A stretch of DNA of 64,000 nucleotides, taken from positions 906,001 through 970,000 of the forward strand of contig NZ_CP077717.1 in assembly GCF_019175345.1 (NCBI RefSeq), in the 5' to 3' direction. Positions within the stretch are counted from its first letter, which is position 1; every line of letters starts with the position of its first letter. Shown in pieces: positions 10,601-18,197 of the stretch. The DNA is from Saccharolobus shibatae B12. Its GTDB lineage: Archaea; Thermoproteota; Thermoprotei_A; Sulfolobales; Sulfolobaceae. Below the pieces are notes generated by a model. That model did not search any database, was not told the DNA's origin, and worked only from the letters and a program-made list of their open reading frames with translations. Made by a program: the position numbers and the translations under genes.

Positions 10601-10909
10601 AGTTCCGCTAGCTAATATTACGTTCATATAACTTACTGCAGATATGTTTGATTGCCTTAACTGAGATAAGGTTTTTGATATTTCCTCAGACGGAATGAAA
10701 AGCTTCTCAACTTGGCTCTGATTTAATACCACATGTTCTTGAACGTACTGTTGTAAAAGGGGCAAATTATTAGGTGGAAAAATTATAGCTACAGTTAAGT
10801 AATAGTTTGGAGATAATGTGGAGATTTGTTGATTATTTACATTGGTTATAGTCAATGGTAGAACGATACCACTTAAGGCTAAAATTATTAAAAATATACT
10901 CCAGGTCAT
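7673..10909 (-). CDS. Secreted S53 (sedolisin/kumamolisin) serine-carboxyl protease, 1078 aa
   Basis: An acid protease of family S53. An N-terminal signal or anchor helix (about 3-20) precedes a pro-domain (about 35-150). The catalytic domain carries E244 and D248 in EISLD, the SGDGG motif near 330, and Ser437 in GGTSLATP, with a calcium-site region GLGS near 496-499. After the catalytic domain come some 550 residues of beta-sandwich-like, Asn-rich sequence with many N-glycosylation sequons, a stretch of short beta repeats near 965-1050, and a C-terminal membrane helix followed by RVRRKK. The enzyme is therefore probably exported and tethered on the outer cell face, digesting protein at low pH. 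The catalytic region resembles bacterial kumamolisin, but the protein is more than twice its mature length. Confidence 0.9.
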   Translation of the reverse strand: MTWSIFLIILALSGIVLPLTITNVNNQQISTLSPNYYLTVAIIFPPNNLPLLQQYVQEHVVLNQSQVEKLFIPSEEISKTLSQLRQSNISAVSYMNVILASGTVSQLEKVLNGKFYVYEFNGKKFYEFSGSPVISNAVVIGTNVTSLILNKPTTLYNTTQAVAYNALAPSQLLNAYNITWLHIHNITGKGTAIGVLDFYGDPYIQQQLEEFDKQYNISNPPFFKVVPIGAYNPNDGITTGWAMEISLDVEYAHIIAPDAGIVLYVANPNIPLPAIIAYIVQQNEVNVVSQSFGIPELYVDLGLIPLSYVNSLMYEYWLGEVEGITFTAASGDGGGNGYNYFLAPQGSVIFPASMPYVLAVGGSSVYISGNKSIETAWSGESVLGASTGGYSTLFPAPWYQGGSGFRLVPDVVADANPYTGAFILYYYNQTYLVGGTSLATPIVSGIIDLMTQDYGRLGFVNPYLYELRNTSALIPIRFGYNTPYYVNSSELNPVTGLGSINAGYLYQLLPKVMHSPTIAVAVHNITYLDGEVVKIVANITGIRPSSVIGMVYNGSSIVQQFSLSFNGTYWVGEFVASGSGIQEVIVKAGNLDGATYVTVGYQAQFIFPPIALFPEPESVPIVVQLIYPNGSLVKNPPNLTAIIYKYDQIDNKMSIVSSVQLQRTPVINLSVLGIQVELGYLTGVYQLPSTTISGVYFIKIPNVFGFDEFVSGIYILDAVYPPIFTNPVVVSPGQNVTILAEALAIGSPNVTVSFYNVSGDEVYSIPVNAVTYQNTLIYITQITLPKLKPGYYYVVTKAIYNASNFTAEGIGVTQIYMSPYSLNVKVRIIPNTSIVYQNQRIYVIANITYPNGTEVKYGSFSAIIVPSYLASQFDNLQLQYSVPLTYFNGSWIGQLQIPSGSSSNSLGYSTYGISGYWYVYVEGISADGIPTSFPATLNVNTLSINPISPSGQFVVLPYVYVHVFNGTIAFNEFIDNAVIVGHNATFVNSIIRNLIVENGSVTLINSRALNVSLVNSQIININSTIGSNVNYITTIGNNFAKARYQSLGNNSILVIGVVLDIITIFILILIRVRRKKFI

Positions 10910-11111
10910 TAAAGTAAGATGGTTTCTGAGTGTATATAGTTTTTTCCAAACTGCAAAGGCTATTTAACTCCCCGGTTAAAAACCAAGAATGAGTTGGAAA
11001 ACCTCACTTCATGGGAACCTTGAAACTGTTGGTGAAAGATCAGAATAAACTACCCTTTAATGCCGAAATGTCAGCAATGATTTTAAATTTCTATAGTAGA
11101 GTTAGACTTTG
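10910..11111. promoter_or_regulatory. Divergent promoter region, protease and isocitrate dehydrogenase
   Basis: 202 bases between two divergent genes. TTTTAAATTT at 11081-11090 is centred about 26 nt before ATG 11112, which fits a leaderless icd message. TTAACTCCCC at 10964-10973 recurs in inverted form inside the candidate origin at 12629-12638. Confidence 0.45.
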
Positions 11112-12350
11112 ATGCAAAAGATACCAGAAGATGGAGAAGTAATTAAATTTGAAAATGGAAAATGGATTGTACCCAACAAGCCAATAATTCTGTACGTTGA
11201 AGGAGATGGAATAGGACCAGAAATAACACAAGCTGCCATGAAGGTCATAGACAAAGCGGTAGAAAAAGCTTATGGATCTAGTAGGGAAATTAAGTGGGTA
11301 GAAGCTCTAGCTGGAGACAAGGCGGAAAAACTAACTGGAAATAGATTTCCTAAAGAGACGGAGGAATTGATAGAGAAGTATAGGGTCTTGTTAAAGGGGC
11401 CCTTAGAAACGCCAATAGGCAAGGGATGGAAATCTATCAACGTTGCAATCAGATTAATGTTAGACCTTTACGCGAATATAAGACCAGTAAAATACATTCC
11501 AGGAATAGAGAGCCCCATTAAGAACGCAGATAAGATTGACATGATAATATTTAGGGAAAATACTGATGATTTATACAGAGGAATAGAGTATCCTTACGAT
11601 AGTGAACAAGCTAAAAAAATTAGAGAGTTTCTCAAAAAAGAGCTAGGAGTAGATGTAGAAGACGATACTGGAATTGGTATAAAAGTTATCAGCAAGTTTA
11701 AGACACAAAGAATTGCAAGAATGGCCATAAAGTACGCTATAGACCATAAACGAAAGAAAGTTACGATAATGCATAAAGGTAACGTAATGAAATACACTGA
11801 AGGGGCATTTAGAGAATGGTCATATGAAGTCGCTACAAAAGAGTTCAGAGATTATGTTATTACTGAAGAAGAGATAACAAAGAACTATAATGGAGTACCT
11901 CCCTCTGGGAGAGTTATAATAAATGACAGGATAGCTGATAATATGTTCCAACAGATAATTATCAGGCCGGACGAATACGACATAATATTGGCTCCCAACG
12001 TAAATGGAGATTACATATCAGATGCAGCAGGAGCATTGGTAGGAAATATTGGAATGTTAGGTGGTGCAAATATAGGTGATACTGGAGGCATGTTTGAGGC
12101 GATACATGGTACAGCACCCAAATACGCTGGTAAGAACGTTGCCAATCCCACGGGAATAATAAAAGGTGGAGAATTAATGTTGAGATTTATGGGATGGGAT
12201 AAAGCTGCTGACTTAATAGATTCTGCAATTATGGAGTCCATAAAGCAAAAGAAGGTTACACAAGATCTGGCCAGATTTATGGGTGTAAAGGCATTATCGA
12301 CAACTGAATATACTGATGAACTAATATCGATAATCGATACATTATCTTAA
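11112..12350 (+). CDS. icd: NADP-dependent isocitrate dehydrogenase
   Basis: A 412-residue decarboxylating dehydrogenase of the isopropylmalate/isocitrate family. It has the N-terminal GDGIGPEI, the substrate-phosphate-site segment RENTDDLY, the catalytic segment HKGNVMKYTEGAF, and near the C-terminus GGANIGDTGGMFEAIHGTAPKYAGK. The K-Y pair after HGTAP is typical of the NADP-dependent enzymes. It converts isocitrate and NADP+ to 2-oxoglutarate, CO2 and NADPH in the citric acid cycle. ATG 11112 is favoured over the TTG one codon upstream because it lies at leaderless distance from a TATA box. Its downstream neighbour is the candidate replication origin. Confidence 0.93.
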   Translation: MQKIPEDGEVIKFENGKWIVPNKPIILYVEGDGIGPEITQAAMKVIDKAVEKAYGSSREIKWVEALAGDKAEKLTGNRFPKETEELIEKYRVLLKGPLETPIGKGWKSINVAIRLMLDLYANIRPVKYIPGIESPIKNADKIDMIIFRENTDDLYRGIEYPYDSEQAKKIREFLKKELGVDVEDDTGIGIKVISKFKTQRIARMAIKYAIDHKRKKVTIMHKGNVMKYTEGAFREWSYEVATKEFRDYVITEEEITKNYNGVPPSGRVIINDRIADNMFQQIIIRPDEYDIILAPNVNGDYISDAAGALVGNIGMLGGANIGDTGGMFEAIHGTAPKYAGKNVANPTGIIKGGELMLRFMGWDKAADLIDSAIMESIKQKKVTQDLARFMGVKALSTTEYTDELISIIDTLS

Positions 12351-12361
12351 TTTTTACAGTA

Positions 12362-12376
12362 AATTTCCTCTGTTTC
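12362..12376 (+). repeat. Origin-region repeat, copy 1
   Basis: AATTTCCTCTGTTTC, followed by TAC. Direct copy of the 12420 repeat with start-to-start spacing of 58 bp. Likely initiator-binding site, by position and similarity to recognition-box cores. Confidence 0.5.
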
Positions 12377-12419
12377 TACATCACTTTCATACCCTAATTT
12401 CTTTATTTGTCTCTCTGTG

Positions 12420-12434
12420 AATTTCCTCTGTTTC
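12420..12434 (+). repeat. Origin-region repeat, copy 2
   Basis: AATTTCCTCTGTTTC followed by CAATG; the reverse complement contains TTGGAAACAGAGG, the copy closest to the archaeal origin recognition box core TGGAAAC. Confidence 0.5.
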
Positions 12435-12511
12435 CAATGAAAATCATTTCCTTTTGCTTAATCTAAATTATACAAATATCTTTCTTTTTCTTTTCCTTGA
12501 TCGCAATGATT

Positions 12512-12524
12512 CAGAGGAAATTAA
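12512..12524 (-). repeat. Origin-region repeat, inverted copy 3
   Basis: CAGAGGAAATTAA, inverted relative to copies 1 and 2, about 80 bp after copy 2. Inverted arrangement of initiator sites around an AT-rich stretch is typical of archaeal origins. Confidence 0.45.
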
Positions 12525-12748
12525 CAGTGTGTCTCTTTATAAATAGTACTACTATATGCAAACGTATTACTTGAGTTGCTTATAGGGTATGTCGAGTACA
12601 GAGAACGTCAGAAATTTACTGTATAACTGGGGAGTTAAATATCACTATTAACTAAAATTTTCCAGAAAATGACTACCTAAATGACGCTAATCGCTTCTAT
12701 ACGGTTATATTACCTCGCAATGAGAGCAAATTATTTTTAGATTCTATA

Positions 12749-12766
12749 CTGTTAAGATTCTAACAG
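12749..12766. repeat. 18-bp inverted repeat CTGTTA-N6-TAACAG
   Basis: A perfect 6-bp palindrome arm pair with a 6-nt centre, about 35 bp before the small membrane protein ATG. It could be an operator or part of the origin; the sequence alone does not decide. Confidence 0.35.
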
Positions 12767-12800
12767 TTTTGAAAAGATTAATAAGTAACTTTTTTAACCT

Positions 12801-13109
12801 ATGTATGTGGCCACGGTTATTAGGCGTACGTTTATAAAGTCTACCCTGGCAGTTTCTTTTTCAACATCGTATTTACTGTATCTTATTGCTAGGATCTCTT
12901 TCGGATCAGGTAAACTCGCATTTATCATAGCATTGCTACAATTATATCCTTATTTTTTAATCGAGTACTTGCCTACGTTACAAGTTGTTTCGTTGTTCTT
13001 CCAATCTATTTTATTGCTTCTTTTTGCTATTTTTATTTTATTGATTACTTACATGTTATTTTCATTCTATAAATTATACAAAATGGTTAAAACCTCGATT
13101 TTGAAGTAA
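12801..13109 (+). CDS. Small membrane protein, 102 aa
   Basis: From ATG 12801: a short basic N-terminus (VIRRTFIK) and about three hydrophobic segments (residues 15-33, 39-57, 63-90) ending in a Lys-rich tail. There is no signal for a known family. It sits inside the candidate origin region, between the repeats and orc1/cdc6. Composition supports a real membrane protein, but the lack of homology clues keeps confidence moderate. Confidence 0.45.
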   Translation: MYVATVIRRTFIKSTLAVSFSTSYLLYLIARISFGSGKLAFIIALLQLYPYFLIEYLPTLQVVSLFFQSILLLLFAIFILLITYMLFSFYKLYKMVKTSILK

Positions 13110-13183
13110 TATTGATATAACCTGTGCTCTAGATATTACCAATACGGTCATAGGAAACAGGTTTAACAGTAGAAACATTAGAA

Positions 13184-14368
13184 GTGTATGTGATAAGGGA
13201 AACACTGAAAGGTGGTAAGGGTGAAGTTATAAAAAACCCTAAGGTCTTTATCGATCCGTTATCTGTATTTAAGGAAATTCCGTTCAGAGAGGATATATTA
13301 AGGGATGCTGCAATAGCCATTAGGTATTTCGTTAAGAATGAGGTCAAGTTTTCGAACTTATTTCTTGGCTTAACCGGTACTGGGAAGACCTTCGTGAGTA
13401 AATACATATATAACGAGATTGAGGAGGTTAAGAATGAGGATGAGGAATATAAGGATGTAAAACAAGCATATGTTAATTGTAGAGAAGTCGGTGGAACACC
13501 ACAGGCAGTATTATCATCCTTAGCAGGCAAATTGACTGGTTTTTCAGTCCCTAAGCATGGTATTAATCTAGGTGAGTACATTGATAAGATAAAAAATGGT
13601 ACTAGGAACATAAAGGCCATAATATATCTTGACGAGGTTGACACACTGGTTAAGAGAAGAGGGGGAGATATAGTACTTTATCAACTGCTTAGGTCTGATG
13701 CTAATATATCAGTTATAATGATTAGTAATGACATAAATGTTCGTGACTATATGGAGCCTAGAGTTTTATCATCCTTAGGTCCTTCAGTTATCTTTAAACC
13801 ATATGACGCAGAACAACTGAAATTTATCCTTTCAAAGTACGCAGAATATGGTTTAATAAAAGGTACCTATGATGATGATATACTAGGTTATATCGCAGCT
13901 ATCTCTGCTAAAGAACATGGTGATGCAAGAAAGGCAGTCAATTTACTTTTTAGAGCAGCTCAGCTAGCTTCTGGTGGGGGCATGATTAAAAAAGAGCACG
14001 TAGATAAGGCGATCGTAGATTATGAACAAGAGAGGCTTATAGAGGCCGTAAAAGCCCTTCCTTTTCATTATAAATTGGCTTTAAGAAGTCTAATAGAGTC
14101 AGAAGACGTGATGTCTGCTCACAAAATGTATACTGATCTTTGTAATAAATTTAAACAAAAACCTTTGTCGTATAGAAGATTTTCAGACATAATATCAGAA
14201 TTGGATATGTTTGGGATAGTTAAGATAAGGATAGTTAATAGGGGTAGAGCTGGTGGAGTCAAGAAGTACGCTTTAGTGGAAGATAAGGAGAAGGTGTTAA
14301 GGGCACTTAATGAGACTTTTGAAGATAGTATAAGTATTGGTGATTTTGATGATGTGGGAGAAAATTAA
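13184..14368 (+). CDS. cdc6-3: Orc1/Cdc6 replication initiator (Cdc6-3 type)
   Basis: A 394-residue AAA+ initiator. Walker A GLTGTGKT is at 62-69, Walker B IIYLDEVD at 146-153, sensor 1 near ISND (about 184), and sensor 2 near [10 protein letters not shown] (about 246). The C-terminal 110 residues form the winged-helix DNA-binding domain ([19 protein letters not shown]). Such proteins bind origin recognition boxes, wrap origin DNA and load MCM. The start is a GTG at 13184; GGAAACAG lies about 30 bp upstream, so autoregulation is plausible. Assignment to the third paralogue rests on neighbours (icd upstream) as recalled from S. solfataricus, not on alignment. The last 20 nt overlap the next gene. 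Confidence 0.88.
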   Translation: MYVIRETLKGGKGEVIKNPKVFIDPLSVFKEIPFREDILRDAAIAIRYFVKNEVKFSNLFLGLTGTGKTFVSKYIYNEIEEVKNEDEEYKDVKQAYVNCREVGGTPQAVLSSLAGKLTGFSVPKHGINLGEYIDKIKNGTRNIKAIIYLDEVDTLVKRRGGDIVLYQLLRSDANISVIMISNDINVRDYMEPRVLSSLGPSVIFKPYDAEQLKFILSKYAEYGLIKGTYDDDILGYIAAISAKEHGDARKAVNLLFRAAQLASGGGMIKKEHVDKAIVDYEQERLIEAVKALPFHYKLALRSLIESEDVMSAHKMYTDLCNKFKQKPLSYRRFSDIISELDMFGIVKIRIVNRGRAGGVKKYALVEDKEKVLRALNETFEDSISIGDFDDVGEN

Positions 14369-14669
14369 GAGGCTAGAAGAAAGATTGTATGAACTAAGAA
14401 AGGAAATTGAGGAAGTTGAAAAAGAATTAGAAGAATTACCAAACGGACATCTTGAGGTAAAGACGATTAACGGAAATGTCTACTATTACTTAAGGTATTG
14501 GGAGGATGGTAAACTAAGAAGCAAATACATTGGCAAATTTGCTAGTGATATTAAGGAAAAACTTTCAAGGGGAGAGGAATTAAGAAGAAGATTAACACAA
14601 TTAAAAGAGGAAGAAAAGAAGTTATCCAATATTATTGACAAAATAGAAAAGATTATTACTGATTATTAA
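14349..14669 (+). CDS. Coiled-coil protein with DUF6788-like module
   Basis: A 106-residue protein (start at tandem ATGs 14349/14352) overlapping the end of orc1/cdc6 by about 20 nt, so probably co-translated. Two Glu/Lys coiled coils flank a central beta element, [20 protein letters not shown], followed by IGK. That core resembles DUF6788-type domains, which occur in small DNA-associated and mobile-element proteins. The fixed coupling to an initiator gene hints at a replication-related role, which is inference. Confidence 0.55.
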   Translation: MMWEKIKRLEERLYELRKEIEEVEKELEELPNGHLEVKTINGNVYYYLRYWEDGKLRSKYIGKFASDIKEKLSRGEELRRRLTQLKEEEKKLSNIIDKIEKIITDY

Positions 14670-14738
14670 ACATGTCCTTATATGTACGTTTTACTTTAAG
14701 ATAGTCTTAAATAAACTATTCTCTATAGATATAGAATA

Positions 14739-15572
14739 GTGATAGCTGTGATAATAGTATCGGCTCAAACATCGGTTTCCCAAGCGTTATCTGGGATAGC
14801 GACTAGTATTATTGACGCAATACCTTCTATAATAGTGTTTGTAATAATACTATTAATAGGTTATATAATAGCTAATATAGTATCGTATTCCATTAGGGCA
14901 TTCTTAGGTAGGATTTTTAGAGAAGAACACGTTAGAGCTAGCGTTGACATAATAGCAGGTACAGTGAAGGCGTTAATCATATTAATTGCACTGTCAATAG
15001 CTCTTTCTTTTCTACAACTAGGAGCAGCTTCTGGATATGTTCAACAGATAGCTAATTATTTGCCTAAGTTAGCTGGGGCTATAGTACTCCTTACCATAGG
15101 CTTAACTCTAGTTAATATTTTAGTTGATTACATGCAGAGGCAAATAGGAGCTAAATCTCAAGATGACTTAATAACTGCCATATTTAACGTTCTGAGGTTT
15201 GGTCTATATGCCGCAATCATAACTGTTGCTGCAGCCTTAGCAATTTTTAGTGTTATACCCTATGTTGATCCTTATGTCTTTTATGCAGTAATATTAGGTG
15301 CAGTAATATTATACGCAGCATATGCCCTGATTGATAAAGTGCTAGTTCCCTTTGCGAACTCTAATCCAGACCTAGCCTATGTGGCAAATTATGGCAGATT
15401 AATATTGTATATAATTATACTACTAATTGCAATAGCCATAATAGTTGAACCCTTCGGAAACGTTACATCAATAATATACGCTTTATCATGGGGTCTAGCG
15501 ATAGCTTTTGCGATAGCATTAATTCCTCTAGTTATAGCTTTAGTAAAGAAATTCTTAGCAGAAATTAAGTGA
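14739..15572 (+). CDS. Membrane protein with conserved TM helix repeats (MscS-related)
   Basis: A 277-residue, very hydrophobic protein with about seven membrane helices starting at GTG 14739. The repeated pattern of a long helix followed by a short amphipathic segment (PSIIVFVIILLIGYIIANIV, then a second copy near PKLAGAIVLLTIGLTLVNIL) matches the conserved-TM-helix repeat found in archaeal relatives of mechanosensitive channels. The beta-domain of true MscS is absent. The likely role is a small-conductance or osmoregulatory membrane protein; the exact activity is unknown. Its stop codon overlaps a possible GTG start of the next gene. Confidence 0.65.
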   Translation: MIAVIIVSAQTSVSQALSGIATSIIDAIPSIIVFVIILLIGYIIANIVSYSIRAFLGRIFREEHVRASVDIIAGTVKALIILIALSIALSFLQLGAASGYVQQIANYLPKLAGAIVLLTIGLTLVNILVDYMQRQIGAKSQDDLITAIFNVLRFGLYAAIITVAAALAIFSVIPYVDPYVFYAVILGAVILYAAYALIDKVLVPFANSNPDLAYVANYGRLILYIIILLIAIAIIVEPFGNVTSIIYALSWGLAIAFAIALIPLVIALVKKFLAEIK

Positions 15573-15619
15573 TTCTTTATAACAAGCTATTTTTTAACTC
15601 TCATTTACTTATATTTTTT

Positions 15620-15919
15620 ATGGTTGGGATTTCGTCGAAAGAACTAGAGGAACTTAAAAGTAACGGCTGGTTAATATTAGAGGATGAAAAGAAGATTAAG
15701 AAGGAATTCAAGTTTAAGGATTTTAAGCAATCAATAGATTTCTTGAAAGATATACAACCATCAGCCGATGCTTTAGATCATCACCCTGATGTTTGTGTCT
15801 ATTATAATAAAGTAATAGTGGAGTTAACAACCCATGATGTGGGAGGATTAACAGATCTTGACTATAAATTAGCTATAAAAATTGATGAACTTTACAAAAT
15901 GAAAACTAGCAATTTATAA
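15620..15919 (+). CDS. Pterin-4a-carbinolamine dehydratase family protein
   Basis: 99 residues from ATG 15620. The family signature is clear: an FKFKDF segment, then ALDHHPDVCVYYNKV with the paired catalytic histidines, then ELTTHDVGGLTDLDYKLA with the third histidine. The enzyme dehydrates 4a-hydroxytetrahydropterin. In archaea its pterin partner is uncertain and a tetrahydromethanopterin-like or molybdopterin-related role has been considered. An upstream in-frame GTG at 15569 would add 17 hydrophobic residues, unusual for the family, so ATG 15620 is preferred. Confidence 0.85.
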   Translation: MVGISSKELEELKSNGWLILEDEKKIKKEFKFKDFKQSIDFLKDIQPSADALDHHPDVCVYYNKVIVELTTHDVGGLTDLDYKLAIKIDELYKMKTSNL

Positions 15920-15988
15920 TACGAATTGACATGTTAAATGACAATAGCGTTTTTGTGCATTGGTCCATTAACCATACTTATCAAGATT

Positions 15989-16498
15989 TCAAGAAGTTAG
16001 AAAGAACTCAATACGTTCTCTTCCGCCAACCTTAACTCCTTTATTTACTTTGATTTTTAGGAAGTTTTCTAACATACTGATCTGCCCTTTCATTTTAACG
16101 TTTAGTATTTTTCCAGGAAATCTCCATATTACTTCATATGGATACTCCGTAACCTCCTCCTCATAGAAGTTTTCATAAACGTTTAATCCTTTCCTTACTT
16201 TTCCCCTAAATGTTATTATAAACTCAATAACGGGATGGGTTATATCTAAAAGGAAAATGTCTGTACTAACTACTTTAGCTCTTGTTAATCTATCGTTTAT
16301 TATTATCTTTTCCTCATCTAAAAAACTCTGCATGTTTCGCTTAACTACCTCTATTTCTTTATTCACCATTTCTCTTGTTAGACTTGCGTAATAATTTTCA
16401 GGGTCATAATAATAGAAAAAAGTGTATTGTGTTACGTTACCTAACTTATCCATAACGAAATTTCCTAAGCTGAATATCGGAGTTACTTTTTCGCTCAT
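15989..16498 (-). CDS. Conserved hypothetical protein (second gene of a pair)
   Basis: 169 residues from ATG 16498, preceded by a strong ribosome-binding site (GGAGG about 9 nt upstream) and overlapping the stop of the upstream gene as ATGA; this decides against the longer frame that starts at 16567. Predicted alpha/beta, with a beta-rich second half containing short motifs VIWRFPGK and KGQISMLENFL. No known domain. The 4-nt overlap implies a stable partnership with the gene upstream. Confidence 0.6.
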   Translation of the reverse strand: MSEKVTPIFSLGNFVMDKLGNVTQYTFFYYYDPENYYASLTREMVNKEIEVVKRNMQSFLDEEKIIINDRLTRAKVVSTDIFLLDITHPVIEFIITFRGKVRKGLNVYENFYEEEVTEYPYEVIWRFPGKILNVKMKGQISMLENFLKIKVNKGVKVGGRERIEFFLTS

Positions 16499-17208
16499 CT
16501 TTTCCTCCTTTTCCGTCCTGTCTCTGCTTGCAAATAGGGCTGTAAAACTTCTTTTAGTGCTGGACATTCATTTAACTTTCGTTTTAACTCAGTTAGGAAA
16601 CAGCATAGAGCTCCTAATCTCTCCATACTTGTAAACTTTATCGAGTTCTGTGGTCTTTCAGTTGATATTGTTAAGAATTTGGCTTGTCCAGATAATGCCT
16701 TTAAGTAGAGTCTTCCCGTAGAAGCTAATTCCGTAGTTGTCCATTTTCCCTCAGTGGATTCTGGTAATTTTATTTCATTCCAAGAAACGTTATTGCACTC
16801 AGTTTGACATTCAAATTCCTCATCTGTACTAATTAAGTCTACAACCTCTGCCTCTGCAATCTGTGCTGTAGGTGACAAGAAGTTTGATGTAGCAGTTTTC
16901 AATTCCTCTTTTTGATATGCACAACATGCCAGAGTTTGTAATTCATCTACCATTTCAAAATCTCTTAGATTTATGTTATTTGTCCCTCTTACAGTGGATA
17001 TTGTGAGTAATGTAAGTGAATTAGGAAGCATGAGTACTTCAAATTTGAAATAATTTGAATCAGCTATTCTTATAATATAGGTTTTGTTTTCTTCATTAGC
17101 TAACTTTCTAAAACTTTCGAATTTCTCTCGAAGGAGATTTGACTCACAGTTAGGTACAAGAAATGAGAAACCTCTTATTTCCCTTATTGACTTCGTTGAA
17201 CACTTCAT
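16495..17208 (-). CDS. Conserved hypothetical cysteine-containing protein
   Basis: 237 residues. It carries scattered cysteines including ACCAYQ, ECQTEC and ALCCF, possibly metal- or disulfide-linked. An internal duplication is suggested: segments around LLTISTVRGTNNINLRDFEMV and FLTISTERPQNSIKFTSMERL align with similar spacing, each followed by a helix with a Cys-Cys pair. The C-terminus is very basic (GRKRRKR). No signal peptide. TTAAATACC roughly 26 nt upstream of the ATG fits a leaderless promoter. The function is unknown. Confidence 0.6.
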   Translation of the reverse strand: MKCSTKSIREIRGFSFLVPNCESNLLREKFESFRKLANEENKTYIIRIADSNYFKFEVLMLPNSLTLLTISTVRGTNNINLRDFEMVDELQTLACCAYQKEELKTATSNFLSPTAQIAEAEVVDLISTDEEFECQTECNNVSWNEIKLPESTEGKWTTTELASTGRLYLKALSGQAKFLTISTERPQNSIKFTSMERLGALCCFLTELKRKLNECPALKEVLQPYLQAETGRKRRKR

Positions 17209-17241
17209 CGTGTATATTATACACTATTAAGGTATTTAACT

Positions 17242-18045
17242 TTAAGAGCTATCCAGCTCGTTAGCTTTTCGAATATCAGCATAGGCTTCATCTTCCCTTC
17301 CTAATTTCATTAGAGATTTAGCTCTCCTTACGTATGCACTTCTATATAATGGATTGATATTGATTGTTTTAGAGTACATATCCACTGCTTCTTGTAATAA
17401 TCCCCTACTTTCCTTTAATTCTCCTAAACTAAAGTATACTTCTGCATAGTATGGGTTTAGATTAATTGCCATTTCCAAATCACTTTCTGCTTCCTTATAG
17501 TTTCCTAATCCTCTTTGAGCCAAAGCCCTATAAAAGTACAATTCAGCGTCAGTAGGATATTTCTCAATTGCAAAACTTAAGTCAATTATTGCATCATTAT
17601 ATCTACCTAATTTAAGTTCCGAGATCCCCCTTATCTTATATACTAAAGGATCCTCATCTTCTATAGTCTTAATCTCATCTAGGGCTTTTTCGTAATTTTC
17701 CAATTTTAAATAAATCAGTCCTCTTAGTTTACTAGACTCCTTCGAATTATCATCTAAATATGTTAGTGCATCTCTATAAAGTCCTTGAGCTATGAGTACT
17801 TTTGCCATTCCAATTTTATCTTCGGCCTTCTGAAAATTCTCGTAAGCCTCTTGTAGTTTCCCTAATTCAAAGAGTATTTTCCCTTTTAGGGAGTAAGCTT
17901 CCTTTAGATTTGGATCCTGTGTGATTAACTCATCTAATAATTTTAATGCGTAATTTAAGTTCCTGTTTTTATATTGGGTATAAGCTTCTTTTAGGCTCAT
18001 ACTCTCACTTAATATATCAATTAATCTTTTTGGTAAAATAAGCAT
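17242..18045 (-). CDS. Tetratricopeptide repeat protein
   Basis: About 267 residues from ATG 18045; the frame extends to 18108 but those extra residues do not look like a TPR protein, and ATG 18000 is another option. Six to seven TPR units run through the chain, with the classic A/Y-Y-G-L-A-P pattern (for example LKEAYSLKGKILFELGKLQE and ELYFYRALAQRGLGNYKEA). TPR superhelices are protein-binding scaffolds. The partner is not evident; the neighbouring 16495-17208 gene is co-directional only 33 nt downstream. Confidence 0.75.
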   Translation of the reverse strand: MLILPKRLIDILSESMSLKEAYTQYKNRNLNYALKLLDELITQDPNLKEAYSLKGKILFELGKLQEAYENFQKAEDKIGMAKVLIAQGLYRDALTYLDDNSKESSKLRGLIYLKLENYEKALDEIKTIEDEDPLVYKIRGISELKLGRYNDAIIDLSFAIEKYPTDAELYFYRALAQRGLGNYKEAESDLEMAINLNPYYAEVYFSLGELKESRGLLQEAVDMYSKTININPLYRSAYVRRAKSLMKLGREDEAYADIRKANELDSS

Positions 18046-18197
18046 TTTATACGATCTTGCACACTTCATTACGGTTAACCAGTTACAAACAATCATGTAA
18101 TAAGACAAAGGTTTGGTACGTTCTTAACTTAAGATTGAATTTACTCTTAGGCTACAGTCTGAAAGTAATCATCAGAACCGAGTTCGTTCTTCATCAG

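Larger units (their letters stand above)
12351..12800. other. Candidate replication origin (orc1/cdc6-linked)
   Basis: 450 bases without a gene, AT-rich, close upstream of orc1/cdc6. It contains three copies of a 13-15-bp motif: AATTTCCTCTGTTTC at 12362-12376 and 12420-12434, and its inverted core CAGAGGAAATTAA at 12512-12524. The second copy read in reverse contains TGGAAAC, the core of archaeal origin recognition boxes; GGAAACAG recurs at 13153-13160, just before the orc gene. An inverted repeat CTGTTA...TAACAG lies at 12749-12766. In Saccharolobus a mapped origin (oriC2) lies beside the cdc6-3 gene, so location and repeats both point to an origin. The 102-aa gene lies between this stretch and orc1/cdc6. 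Confidence 0.6.

Noticed and set aside
13129-13644. Minus-strand open frame opposite orc1/cdc6
   Set aside because: Antisense to a gene with all AAA+ motifs; its product has Ser-rich hydrophobic shadow composition.
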